Positions 39,396 to 50,813 of a stretch of 64,000 nt of DNA are shown here, piece after piece. The position numbers and the translations under genes were made by a program. How positions within the stretch are numbered: the stretch's first letter is position 1; every line of letters starts with the position of its first letter. Where the stretch lies: positions 473,501 to 537,500 of the forward strand of contig JARFJB010002192.1 in the NCBI GenBank assembly GCA_036346205.1. Direction: 5' to 3'. This stretch comes from Vesta saturnalis. Taxonomy: Eukaryota > Arthropoda > Insecta > Coleoptera > Lampyridae. The notes beneath the pieces are model-generated. The model had not been told where the DNA came from, ran no database searches, and worked only from the letters and a program-made list of their open reading frames with translations.

Positions 39396-40801
39396 TCAGA
39401 AATTAGTTTCCTGATTAGAAGTGCATACTGGACAAGTAGTGCGTGTATAACCAGGCTTACCACAGCCATAGCAATGCCTATTTTGGGGTTGTGGACAACG
39501 TGGTGAAGTATGCCCACTCCCAGAGCAATTCCAGCAGCGTAAAGTTACAGTAGGTGCAAGAACATTAGAAGTTTGCGGAGTCGCCGTAGTATTCGGTTTT
39601 CCTGACGATGATTGAGAAGAAGGAGAAGGTTTAAAGGAGTCAGAAGGTGAATGAACGTAAGCCAAACTAGGTTCTAACAGTTGTGACGATTTCCTTGACG
39701 GAGGAGGTTTAAAAGATTCCATAAAATACTTGTTTTGTTCTATCTTTTCCCTAAAGTTATTAACTGTGAAAGTGTAGAGACTTCAGTTAACGCTAACGCA
39801 TTCTGATAGAAGGGTGTTAGATTACGGCGTACATAATATAATTGTTTTTGGTCAGGTATTGGAACTGAGAGTCGTTGGAAAAGACTTTGCATGACAGCGA
39901 CATAAATACTTATGGTTTCCGAAGGACCCATCGTTCTAGACTTAATCTCGTCCAATAAACGTTCATCGTAGTCTAACGGTAAAACTCAGTCTTAAGTAGC
40001 GCAACTACATCTTTCCACGAAGATAACGCGTGTTTACGAGCACGATAGAGTAATAATGCGTTTCCTTTAATAGTTCCGGGATAACAGAGAATAAAATTTA
40101 TGGGATAAACCACGAGAAGCACTTAATTCTTCTACCCGCGTTAAGAAATCAAAGAGAGAGGCAGTACTGTCGCCAGAGAACGATAACCCTAACTTGGTAA
40201 TGGAGAAGTGACTTAAGGAAGGAGTAAAAGTAGAAGCTGAGGTATCCCGAGGCACATCAACGTCCTCATCGGAAGAAATTAATGGTGGTTCTACGTCCAT
40301 AGGGTCAGGTTCGCCATGAGCCGTAGAATTTGCAGAAGGTCCCGCTATTGGTGAAGAAACTGTATCGGAGAATGTAATACGTTTACCCTTTTTCCTTCTT
40401 TGCTCTAAGTCAGAACGTAAATTTTGTAATTCGACTAGGAATTGATTTTTCTGAGCGATTTCCATTTCTGAATCCGCTATCATAAGTTCGCATCGTCTTT
40501 GAGCATGAAGTACTAAAGTACTCAGACGAAGAAAAGCAGCCGAAGTGCAGTCACCAATAGAAGAGTCGATGCCGGTATTTAATTCCCGTATAGCAGCGTT
40601 TAAAGCAATTTCGTCGTCCGCGAACGGAATCTGATGTGCAGTCATAGTAAGAGATTTGTTAGCGTCGAGTATTCTCGCGCTACGCACCGATTTACGTAAG
40701 GCTTCGACATTAACGTTACAGTCTAAACCTCTAGATAATAATTCATACATTAATTCTGTCTTCGTAAGACGATTAACATCAAAACGAAGTGTAACAGCCA
40801 T
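39396..40801 (-). CDS. gypsy gag, frame-broken, ends in TGA before pol
   Basis: The start is taken at MAVTLRFDVNRLTKTELMYE (40801), the first ATG that opens the long frame; an in-frame ATG 21 nt upstream is less likely. A middle part (FSGDSTASLFDFLTRVEEL onward to about 39740) is the gag capsid-like region. Two zinc knuckles lie near the end: CWNCSGSGHTSPRC is canonical CCHC, while CYGCGKPGYTRTTC has Tyr in place of the zinc-binding His. Frame changes near 40094, 39982 and 39746 each involve one base in an A/T run. The TGA at 39396-39398 is followed in the same frame by protease. Confidence 0.88.
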
Positions 40802-40997
40802 CTTAGTAAAATAAAAGATCAAATTAATTCAGGAAGTAAAGTAAAATACTATATCAAATATTATAACACCGTTGGCACTAACACGCCAAGTGTATACAAT
40901 AACCTAAAGAGAAGAAAAATATTTAAGATAACCCCAAGGAATGAGAAGAGAAAAAATTAAAATGTAGCTAAAATTTGTACGTACTCCAAAACTCTGG

Positions 40998-41015
40998 CCG
41001 AAACGTTGGTCGCCA
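40998..41015 (-). promoter_or_regulatory. Primer-binding site candidate
   Basis: Just inside the 5' LTR (right one), six bases in on the minus strand, the sequence TGGCGACCAACGTTTCGG begins with TGG, as expected for pairing with a tRNA 3' CCA end. TGGCGACC is reminiscent of the tRNA-Arg primers of some gypsy elements. The tRNA assignment is an inference. Confidence 0.65.
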
Positions 41016-41021
41016 ATTTTA

Positions 41022-43329
41022 TGCTACATGTCTAACCTGCATGTAAACATTTTTTGAAAGTGCGCTCGACTAAGCTCCTGCGTACGGTCGTTTGACCGCA
41101 GAGCACTTGGATGCGTGGGGTTTTGGAGGTTAGCTACGATGTTGTGGACGTGGTTAGATAGCCACTAAAGGATAGGCGCCACAGGTTTTAGTCAGGAAAG
41201 GGGAGAAAAGGAAAGAAAAAGGAAAAAGAGGAGTAGAGTAGGGGCAGGCCCTGTAAAACCTGAAACAGGTAGTGCTCCAAAAAAAAAGGAAACAATTTAA
41301 AAGAGAGACAAACTTTTACCCGAACAACCACACAGTAATCGTTTATTTAATTTAATTTAAACTCAAATTAATACTTGTCGAATAAATATCGAACGTAAAC
41401 AAATATGATACTATGCTAGTTTTCCCCCAAAGTATTCATAACAATCTTAACTTACACAATAAATATAATTCAGCCCTGACGATGGCAAGTGGTGAGCCGT
41501 CGCAGATGCCCACAAAGAATAAAAAAACTAAATGTATTTAGTTCGTTAATCGAACCCTAAATGTAAAAGAAAAGTTTCGTTAATTGTGCCGCTCCCGACG
41601 GTTGTAAGTACTTACAAATCGCAGCCGAAAGGGCGAAAGTAACCCATAAAGTGCGATCTAAAATAGATCCACAATGAAAATAGTAGTGCTTAAATATTTT
41701 GAAACAGCTTGCCTACGTTTCACAAAATAGAATTTAAATCCCCAATGATTTTAATTTCGGTTTCTTGAATTTTATTAAAACATTAAGAAGTGGTATTAAA
41801 TAGAAATATCCGGATAGTCTGTTCAGTGCAAGGCATAGAATTGAAGCAAGACATTCAATAGTACAGAAATTTTTATTACAGCAAAACCTGCTCTGAACAA
41901 AATTATCCGTAATGACAAATAATTAATATTAAGGAAAGACAAAGTACAGAAAAGTTACAGAAATTCTAAATTTGAATATAAATATATATACGGTTTCATA
42001 CAATGACTGTAATTCATTTGACCTCGATATCTGTTCCACCCTGTATATTGTATTTTAAAAACAGGAGCTTCAACGCGCAGCTACCGTGAAACAAAGTAGG
42101 TCAACGTCCCAGTGAATATAGGTGTGGTTTTTTTCTTTTGTATGTAGAAATTAATTACAAATTGAACAAATCAAACTCTAAATTATTCAACCACTTTAGC
42201 CTCCAGTAAAAGAATGTTATTATAAATGATAAATTTTTGTTACAAGTAAGTAATATAAGGTTAAACCCCCAAAGGTAACCTAACTCTGTGTACTAATTTT
42301 AGCAATACACTGTTCATTACACAAATCCTGTGTATATTGAATAATAAAGAATTCTGACCTTTGATGAAGAATTACCAAACTGTAAATGCCCTTCGTGTTT
42401 CGAAGGTGGTAGTTACTTTGGAACCAAAACAGCTAATCAGTAATTAAAAGCCAGCATTCCAGTAAGAATAGGTACGAAGGTGATCGGTAGTGCATTCCAA
42501 TTTGCTAGTTATGTATATAAATAAGAATAGCTGTTTATTTCGCCGGTATCAAGGCGCTGAAAGTGATACAAGTAAGTACGTTACTAATTACCTTATACAA
42601 GCATACCTCTTTTAGATGTTTAGAGCCGATAGCGATGATTTCGTTTCAACAGACCTATGTTATAAATTTAAGTAATCGTGCGAAAGTGCCTAAATGAAAG
42701 AATTGATTTACTAAAAGTTGTCGAACATGTGTTAAACTTACCGGAGGATGTGAAGATTGAAAATTGCAATAATATCCGCTTGTAAAGCGTCAGTAAAGTT
42801 TTATACCAAAAACATTACATTATATGAAAAATTTTCCAAAGAAACGATGCTTAAACATCTTATAAACGGAAGGAAAAATTTTCTTGCAGATCAACCTTCT
42901 CATCGGAAAATGGCGTGTTAAGAAAAGAAAGATTAGGAACAACGCCCTAACAAAAGCAATATTGCCAAACTATTAAAATTATTCAAACTAGATAAGAATG
43001 TTAAAACCAAATTATGATAAATAAATTTTACAGATATCCCATTGTTGTCTTTTAAAACAAGATTCCTTTTCAAAACTTTATTAAATGACCATAAATTGTA
43101 GAGATCGCGCAACTTATATCTATAAAGGAACAAAAAAAAGATGTGTACGTTAAATCAATTAGTTTTTAACTGTAGAGATGCGAAAAATAATTTTTGAGGT
43201 ACGCAATTAAAAACATTCCACCAACGAATAAGGAAATATTAATATTTAGATCTAACTAATTAGTTCATTCATTAGATAAAGTAAAGGAAATTATCGAAAA
43301 TACACGTTATTCGCGATAAACACGTAACA
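41022..43329 (-). repeat. 5' LTR (right), 2308 bp
   Basis: TG...CA ends, about 98-99% identical by eye to the left LTR. Differences include single substitutions (for example near 41487, 41967, 41992, 42085, 42747) and indels such as an 8-nt shortening of a TTTCTTTC tract near 42127. The gag leader begins directly to its left. Confidence 0.95.
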
Positions 43330-45189
43330 ATATATATATATAGTAAACCTTGTTATTGTTTTTAGTTTTAAATTTATTACATTTAAGGTTTACTTGTTTT
43401 CCATAAAATAGGTTGGCGTCCGATATTTTTTACCATTTATTTACAGGCTGAGGCAACATCAATGTTGGAAAGCGAACATATCTAATCACAATTAGTTTTA
43501 AATTAAAGCAAATCAAAATTTGAAGAACCAGGCCCATTTAATCTGCGACTGACTAAACGGCTCAAAATGTTCTAGTTGACATTAGAAGTATAAATAATAT
43601 TTGGGGTGAATTCATAACCACAACACACCTCTATTTCATCCCAATTTTTAAATATTACAGTTTCATGTAAGTTAAGATTATGCTTCGGACTAATTACCGG
43701 AAAATTGAGATCTGGCAACCCTTTTAAATTTGTACCATATGATTTTATTGCTTAGCACTGAGGTTTTCGGGTAGACCCGGAATTTCGCATAGTGACTCAC
43801 GCTCACATGCTGGTTACTAATCAGCACCCACAAATGTATGCTACCATTGGTTCAATGCGGATTTATCCCATAACAGGTTTCTCTCATTGTCCTTAATTTA
43901 TAAAATTTGTGCAAGGTTCGTCTGGATTCCACCACACTCCATGTATGTGTGACCCAGTGGGAAGCTGTAAAGGCACAGTTTCTGTGAAAGTATACATATT
44001 TGCTTCTTCTACAGTGTAGTGAATTCTTAAGCAAAAGTTCTTGTGCTTGTTCACTTTGTTTTAGAAAATAATCTATGTAGTGTAGTGTTTTGTTAACTAA
44101 AAGACAATGCAATCGTACTCAGAATACTTCATTTAGTATAGTATGATTGAACCATTGTCAAATAAGCAGCACTAGTCTATTCAGCTGTAATTAAAGACTT
44201 GAATGAATTCAATTTGGCAATAAAAATTTTGTATTTGTCAAGAATTAATTCCTGTGCTGAACCAAATCGGTGATGACAAATTTATTGTAAGTAAAAAGTA
44301 TGTAACATGAAATTCGAGAACATGATCGCAATAATTCGACCTTCCCAACCCTATAGATTGACAGGTGTTGTATACGTCCACGAAATCTAAGTAAAAAGTA
44401 AATGAAGGTAGTAGTCAGTGTAGGTGTATGATGTAATATATGTACGTATACGCAGCCTAGCAGCAGAACTTAAACTTTACTGACGAAGCAATAGGGCATT
44501 TCTTTTTGTTTGTCAGTCTTTACCGTATTTGAGGCTTTCGCCTACATAAAAACCACCTGATGAAGGATGTCATGACTTTATGTAATTCATATTATGCGTA
44601 TACCACAGAATAATGAATAATAAGTAAACTAATTAATTAAATAAATTAATAAGTAAACTATTTACAGAATTGGACAACAAGAACTGAACTAGTGTACACG
44701 ATATTTCAACAAGATTTTGTAGACTATTCAACTCGCCCTCTCCATGTTAACTATCAACCAATTACAATTTAGTATTTTTCATATTTGGACCAATAAGAGC
44801 ATAATTGTACAATTCCGTTAGCCGAATATTCCCGACAATCTTTTTCTCTTCTTGTGAAATTTAATTGCCTTCCGGTAAAATGTCAAATTGACCTTTGACA
44901 TTTATTTTGTTCGTCAAAGTAATGCATACTCCGACTATTATAGAAACCACTATATAACCTGCAACTTGTTCTAAATTAGAACTAATTAATTAATTCAAGA
45001 CTTGTCAATTGCCCGTCAATTTTGTAAGTTGAATAGTCGACGGTAATATAACAAGACATCGATAAATATTCGACTATTTTTATTGTATCTAAATTTCAAG
45101 TGTATTTTAAAATCAATTTGTCGAGACGTAATTTTGGCATTATTAATCTGATTAAAGCCCGAAAGGGCTTTAACCTTTGATTATTAATG
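43330..45189. other. Non-coding, with a strong hairpin near its end
   Basis: A short TA tract (43330-43342) is followed by sequence with no recognised gene; the minus frame 43852-44112 is unassigned. The hairpin at 45129-45198 is listed separately. Confidence 0.5.
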
Positions 45190-45198
45190 CCAAAATTA
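45129..45198. repeat. GAAA-capped hairpin
   Basis: The 20-nt outer arm TAATTTTGGCATTATTAATC pairs with its inverse complement ending at 45198, with a single mismatch. A small internal loop leads to a 9-bp inner stem (TTAAAGCCC/GGGCTTTAA) closed by GAAA. It sits at the start of the R1 copy and is missing from the 7.3-kb copy, so it looks like an insertion. Function unknown. Confidence 0.75.
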
Positions 45199-45315
45199 TG
45201 TCGAGACGAATTGCAAAATACACGAGAAATTTAGTAGTAATAAAAATAATAGCTAATTCACCGTTGTCGTGTAATATTTAATAAGATTATTTTCTGAGCC
45301 AACAACATTTCTATA
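45190..45315 (+). repeat. Repeat R1, left part, interrupted by mariner
   Basis: It matches 7314-7431 and stops at TATA immediately before CAGGGTCCG of the mariner. The continuation of R1 resumes at 48696. Confidence 0.8.
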
Positions 45316-45457
45316 CAGGGTCCGCCTTTGGGAGCTGATCCTATGAGTATCTGCTAAACCAAACTTACTATAATTTTAAAAATTTGGTGACAGGGTAATG
45401 ATGTTAGGGCTAACTCATCTAAAATATTTTCACGTTATACCGGAAGTCGGTACTTAA

Positions 45458-45815
45458 AAAACACGATTAAGCATTTGAATTTTTAACCAATGGCGTGCTT
45501 GGAAACTGCTTTGATATGACCAATCAAAATAAAATAAAGCGACTATTCACTTTGGTGAATAATAATCGATTATTTTTATCAGCATGTTCAATTATCACCG
45601 AAAGGACGGCATTCAACAACAAATAATCCACCCGAAAATTTCAACTTTTTCAAATGAAATCACTACTTAGTAATGGTGTTATAAAGTTACCTATACTTAA
45701 GTAATTATTGTTTGTTGATAATAAATGCATAAAATAAACGAATTTTGCATTTTTTCTGAAATTATAATTATATTATTCACACAATATCCGTTCTGTGTGT
45801 TCTTCCTTATACATA
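45458..45815 (-). repeat. Inverted duplicate of the right-flank R1 sequence
   Basis: It is the inverse complement of 48696-49052, including the TA junction with the element (CCTTATACATACAG on this side, CTGTATGTATAAGG on the other). The whole stretch 45458-46650 therefore mirrors 47880-49052. Confidence 0.85.
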
Positions 45816-46728
45816 CAGCGTTTGAAAATTTGGTGACCGGGTAATGATGTTAGGGCTAACTCATCTAAAATATTTTCACGTTCGTACCACTTCCGGTTAT
45901 ACCGGAAGTCGGTACTTTGTCGCTTATTTTAAATGGAACACCCCGTATATTAATACATTTTTGGATTCTATGTCGAATTTTAAGGTAAGTTCGTTAAATA
46001 AACTAGATACGAAATTGCAGTTGTTTTAAAAAAAACATTTTTCTAAAAAAAATTACAGATGCGGTCTTAGTAATAACTCGTTAATTGTTCTATTCCTGTC
46101 AAACAATTTGAATAAAACTTTGAGGTGTTGTAGGCCAAGGTTTATTGCAACAGTCTGCAAAAAATGACATTTGTATTTTTCATAAAAATAAAATTATGAA
46201 TGTCTAAACTTGACTATCAAAAAATGCAAGTTACTCAAAAAATCAAATAGAAACCCCTATTTTTTATTACTCAGATCGATTTAACGTCAAAAATTAAGGT
46301 AAGTTTGTTTAAAACTTTATTTGCCTAAACGTAACAGTTTCATACTTATTATCAAAAAAGTCCCAATTTTAAAATTTGTGATAAAAATGAGCTACATACT
46401 TAAATCTAGTATTCCTTGTTCGTGGTCACCATGGAAAGCAAATAATTGAGAATTGAAATAAAGAAAAATATTTGAATAAGTTACTGCAAAAAATTATAAA
46501 AATTGATAATTTTGTGATTCAAAAGTCATTTTTTTCAAATTCGATATACAACATAAGTGTAAAAATTTAATACTTTATGAGTAAATCGAAAAAAACTACT
46601 TTTTACTGCGGAGGCAATACATACTTATCAGCGCATCATTACACGATAAAGATGCTTATTTATTCTGTTTTTCTTTTCTAGTCAATAATTAAATAAAATT
46701 GTTGACAGTTTGAGTTTTTCTTGATGAA

Positions 46729-47830
46729 ATGGCTCGACTTGAATATTCTAATACAGATTATTTGAATTTAATTTTAATTCACGGAGAATGTCATAGAGTT
46801 GTAAGACGAACAGTAAGAACATTTATCGAACGCTATCCTGAGCGCCCCCGACCATCAGCAGATACAATAAGACGTATGGTTCAAAATTTGGAACAGTTTG
46901 GCACATTTAAACACTCTGCGCCTCGCAAAAAAACTGCTATTGATAACGAACAGAATGAAGTTATAACTTTAGAATATATCCGTGCCTATCCTTGTAATTC
47001 CATAAACGACGCGAAAACAGATATTGGCTTTAACACCAACTATTAGAAGAATTCTTAAGAAACATAAGTTTAGACCATACTGTTTACAATTAGTTCAACA
47101 TTTGAAAGAATCGGATTTCTTGAAACGTATCGAATTGTGTGAAACAATTTTGCTCAAAATACAAGAAATTCCTAATTTTGTTACTAATATCATATGGACG
47201 GACGAATCTAAATTTACGAAAAATGGCATATTTAATCGCCGAAACTCGTATTACTGGAATAACGAAAATAGTAATCCAATTCGCGAATGACATTTTCAGG
47301 AAATTTGGAATTTTAACGTATTTTGTGCTATTCGGAATAACGAAATCTTTGACGTGTATTTTTACAACGAAAATTTGAGAGGTTTAAAATAGTTGATTGT
47401 TGCGATTTATGATTACAAATTTAATTTCTAGGAGAAAATTATCTTAAACACTCGAATCCAACCCTGATTAAATCTAGAAAGGGAAAATTTATGGTACCAA
47501 CAAGACGGTGCGCCCCCTCATAACACCAACGCTGTTTCCATGAAACTTTATGAAATTTTTGAAGATCGTTGGTTTGCCAATAATGGTCCCTTTCCATGGC
47601 CACCTAGGTCACCTGATCTTACGCCAATGGATTTTTATCTTTGGGGTCGAATTAAAAATATTGTTTATCCTACACCACTAACGACTGAAGAAGATTGCAT
47701 TGCAAGAGTGCAAAATGCCTTCAATTCTCTTTCTCCACAAGAAATTCAAAGGGTTACAAATGAAGCCGTTATAAGACGGGTTCAACAATGTCTTGCGTCT
47801 AACGGGCAACATTTTGAACATTTATTGTAA
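46729..47830 (+). pseudogene. DD41D mariner transposase, inactive
   Basis: Starts MARLEYSNTDYLNL with an N-terminal helix-turn-helix region (RRTVRTFIERYPERP, SADTIRRMVQNLEQFGTF). A frame change near 47020 leads to PTIRRILKKHKFRPYCLQLV, then IIWTDESKF with the first catalytic Asp. An in-frame TGA at about 47288 is followed by NFNVFCAIRNNEIFDVYF and a further stop near 47390. Then comes QQDGAPPHN (second Asp) and SPDLTPMDFYLWG with the third Asp. Exactly 41 residues lie between the second and third Asp in one uninterrupted frame. The C-terminus ends at 47830. All three catalytic residues remain but the reading frame is broken at least three times. Confidence 0.88.
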
Positions 47831-48695
47831 ATTAATTTACATTTGATCACGAGCAAGAAATACTAAATAAGCGACTTTATCGTGTAAGAATACACTGATA
47901 AGTATGTTGTTACTACCTCCGCAGTAAAAAGTAGTTTTTTTTCGATTTACTTAAATTTTTACACTTATGTTATATATCGAATTTGAAAATATTTTTCTTT
48001 ATTTTAATTCTCAATTATTTGGTTTCCATGGTGACCACGAACAAGGAACACTAGATTTAAGTATGTAGCTCATTTTTATCAAAAATTTTAAAACTGGGAC
48101 TTTTTTGATAATAAGTATGAAACTGTTACGTTTAGGTAAATAAAGTTTTAAACAAACTTACCTTAATTTTTGACGTTAAATCGATCTGAGTAATAAAAAA
48201 TAGGGGTTTCCATTTAATTTTTTGAGTAACTTGCGTTTAATGATAGTCAAGTTTAGACATTCATAATTTTATTTTTATGAAAAATACAAATGTCATTTTT
48301 TGCAGACTATTGCAATAAACCTTTGCCTACAACACCTCAAAGTTTTATTCAAATTTTTTAACAGGAACAGAACAAGTAACGAGTTATTACTAAGACCGCA
48401 TCTGTCAATTTTTTTAGAAAAATGGTTTTTTTACGACAGAAATTTCGTATCTAGTTTATTTAACAAACTTACCTTAAAATTTAACATAGAATCCAAAAAT
48501 GTATTAATATACGGGGTGTTCCATTTAAAATAAGCGACAAAGTACCGACTTCCGGTATAACCGGAAGTGGTACGAACGCGAAAATATTTTAGATGAGTTA
48601 GCCCTAACATCATTACCCTGTCACCAAATTTTCAAAATTATAGTAAGTTTGGTTTAGCAGATACTTATAGGATCAGCTCCCAAAGTCGGACCCTG

Positions 48696-49052
48696 TATGT
48701 ATAAGGAAAAACACACAGAACGGATATTGTGTGAATAATATAATTATAATTTCAGAAAAAATGCGAAATTCGTTTATTTTATGCATTTATTATCAACAAA
48801 CAATAATTACTTAAGTATAGGTAACTTTATAACACCATTACTAAGTAGTGATTTCATTTGAAAAAATTGAAATTTTCGGGTGGATTATTTGTTGTTGAAT
48901 GCCGTCCGTTCGGTGATAATTGAACATGCTGATAAAAATAATCGATTATTATTCACCAAAGTGAATAGTCGCTTTATTTTATTTTGATTGGTCATATCAA
49001 AGCAGTTTCCAAGCACGCCATTGGTTAAAAATTCAAATGCTTAATCGTGTTT
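48696..49052 (+). repeat. Repeat R1, right part
   Basis: It matches 7431-7768 and continues the R1 copy cut by the mariner. At its right edge it runs into a perfect hairpin (49047-49086: GTGTTTATTGCTTC / GAAGCAATAAACAC, 14 bp, 12-nt loop), near where similarity to the 7.3-kb copy also ends. Confidence 0.8.
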
Positions 49053-50660
49053 ATTGCTTCAAAATTTATACCGAAGCAATAAACACTCAAACACTTTGGG
49101 CAAACATTTTCGGCAACTCATCGGCCACTTGAGGTATTGTATATGAAAATTTTCACCTACGGCTTACACTTTTAAAGTTTAATATAAGAGCTATAATTGA
49201 TGTAAAACGAAAATACTTCTAATGTAGAAAAAAAATTGTAGATGTTTTTTGATATGAGAACTGTCAGTACATATTATAAATCAATAAAATAGTACGACAT
49301 GCAAATCTGTTTTAAAATATTATTAGTTATTACAGTACCTTTAATACTAACAGTTATAACGAGTTAAAGGGAAAATGTGATAACCGTATTCAACATTCAA
49401 ATGCACACCTGAAAGATTTTCCTTTATGCGATTAGAGTTCGCTCAATTTTAAATTCTAACGGTGAAAATTTAATTTCCACGTTTTGCTTAAAATTCAATA
49501 GGTTTTTGTAAATGGTTTTATACCTGTTCGAAATAAGGTTGATTCCGTTTAGACTGAGCTAGTATTGTGTTGCCGGAGTGTATAGAGTCACATTTTCGTG
49601 CGTATATTAGATATAAAAATGAATTGAATGTATTATTAATAAATCACGTTTTTTTAGTTGTGCATTAGCATAATCATCTGCTGAGCTGATTTTTTTAGCT
49701 AAATTCATTTTTATGCTTTACATATATTTATACCAAGTGCTTTAGGTCTCGTACAAAACAGATTTTAGAACATTATTGTCTTTCAGGAAACTTATCTACA
49801 ATTATAATATTTTTAGAACAAAGAGGGTGTCCCGCTAAGGTAGACCTCCGGCGGTATCTCAGAACCCTTTCATTACAGAACGTCTGGAAAAATAAATTAT
49901 GATAAAAGTGGCCAAAAAAACTGCGGGAAATTACTTTGAAGGCCGTGCCTCTGCCGTTAGGTGGCGCAGCGTACATGATATTATTAAAAAAAAACCTTTT
50001 TACAGAAAATTTGGCGATTACTGTATAAGACAAATATTATTAATCTAAAGTTTGTAATGTTTGAAACGTTTTTGTACTGCACTTTAAGGTCCAGCACGCA
50101 AAATAAGGCTGATGGAAAGTGGAGTCATCTGATTAGTTTCATCAAATCGAAATTTATAAAATAGTTCTCATTTGACAACAAAAGGGTTTTTTCAAATTAT
50201 AACAATGTAAAAATTTATAGTATTTTGCTTTTAAAGTCACTGCTAGAGGGCGTTCTGTAAATACATGGTATACAGTGACTTTATACAAGACAGTGGAGAC
50301 AATATACTGTACAATTTTTCAGTGGTTGTCTTAGGTCACGTGGTTTTAACCGCCATGTTGTGTAAAATTTAATTGATCTTGTATGAATATTCTTACGTGT
50401 TTATTCAACCTTTGTGTAATTTTATTATTAAGTAAGGGATATTATGGTATAAAGATAGATTCTCTGTGTGGATAATTAAAAATTCTTGAGAAATTTGTTT
50501 TTTTCTACTGGTTTTCGCTCTAAATTCAATTCAATCGGTAATATTTATTGTCTTTATGAATGTTGTTACACATGTGGTTACAACGGAATGCGCTAATAGT
50601 TCTACAAAACCATTGTTGATAGGAAAACTAATCCGGGTTTTACGTCACGCTCTAAAAAAA
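49053..50660. other. Non-coding stretch
   Basis: Nothing coding is supported. GGGTGTCCCGCTAAGG at about 49825 looks like a MITE or mariner terminus, but no matching inverted end is found. The minus frame 49773-50033 overlaps it and is unassigned. Confidence 0.45.
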
Positions 50661-50813
50661 ATGCCAGGCTGTGCTTCAGTGAATTGTAGTAACTCTACAG
50701 AAAAGGAATTTATTATGAAGTAATTTCCAAGAGATCCGAACAGAAGAAAGCATTGGTTAATAAAAACAAGAAGAAAAAATTGGACTCCTTCAGATAATTT
50801 ATATTTATGTGAG
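50661..50813 (+). pseudogene. THAP-domain exon of P-element/THAP9-type transposase
   Basis: MPGCASVNCSNSTEKEF carries the C-x4-C start of a THAP zinc finger. FPRDPNRRKHWL and WTPSDNLYLCE follow, with the third Cys just before a GAG|GTATGT splice donor at 50814. The last zinc ligand (His of C-x2-H) would come from the next exon. A TAA interrupts the frame after FIMK (about 50718). THAP domains bind DNA at the element's ends. Confidence 0.8.

Larger units (their letters stand above)
45316..48695 (+). mobile_element. DD41D mariner-type transposon with ~0.8-kb TIRs
   Basis: The outer ends are CAGGGTCCG... and ...CGGACCCTG, flanked by TA on both sides. The empty site in the R1 copy at 7430 has a single TA, so the target duplication is TA. 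Inner inverted repeats run about 45816-46650 against 47880-48695 and surround a transposase fossil (46729-47830). The left side is rearranged: after 140 bp of the original left TIR (45316-45456) comes an inverted copy of the right-hand flanking DNA (45458-45815), then a second left TIR lacking about 60 bp near its tip. Long TIRs and a 41-residue D-to-D spacing place it with the DD41D (rosa-type) mariners. Confidence 0.88.

Noticed and set aside
42933..43133. 66-codon frame in the right LTR duplicated at 34382-34654
   Set aside because: Present twice only because the LTRs are duplicates; the length is not maintained between copies.
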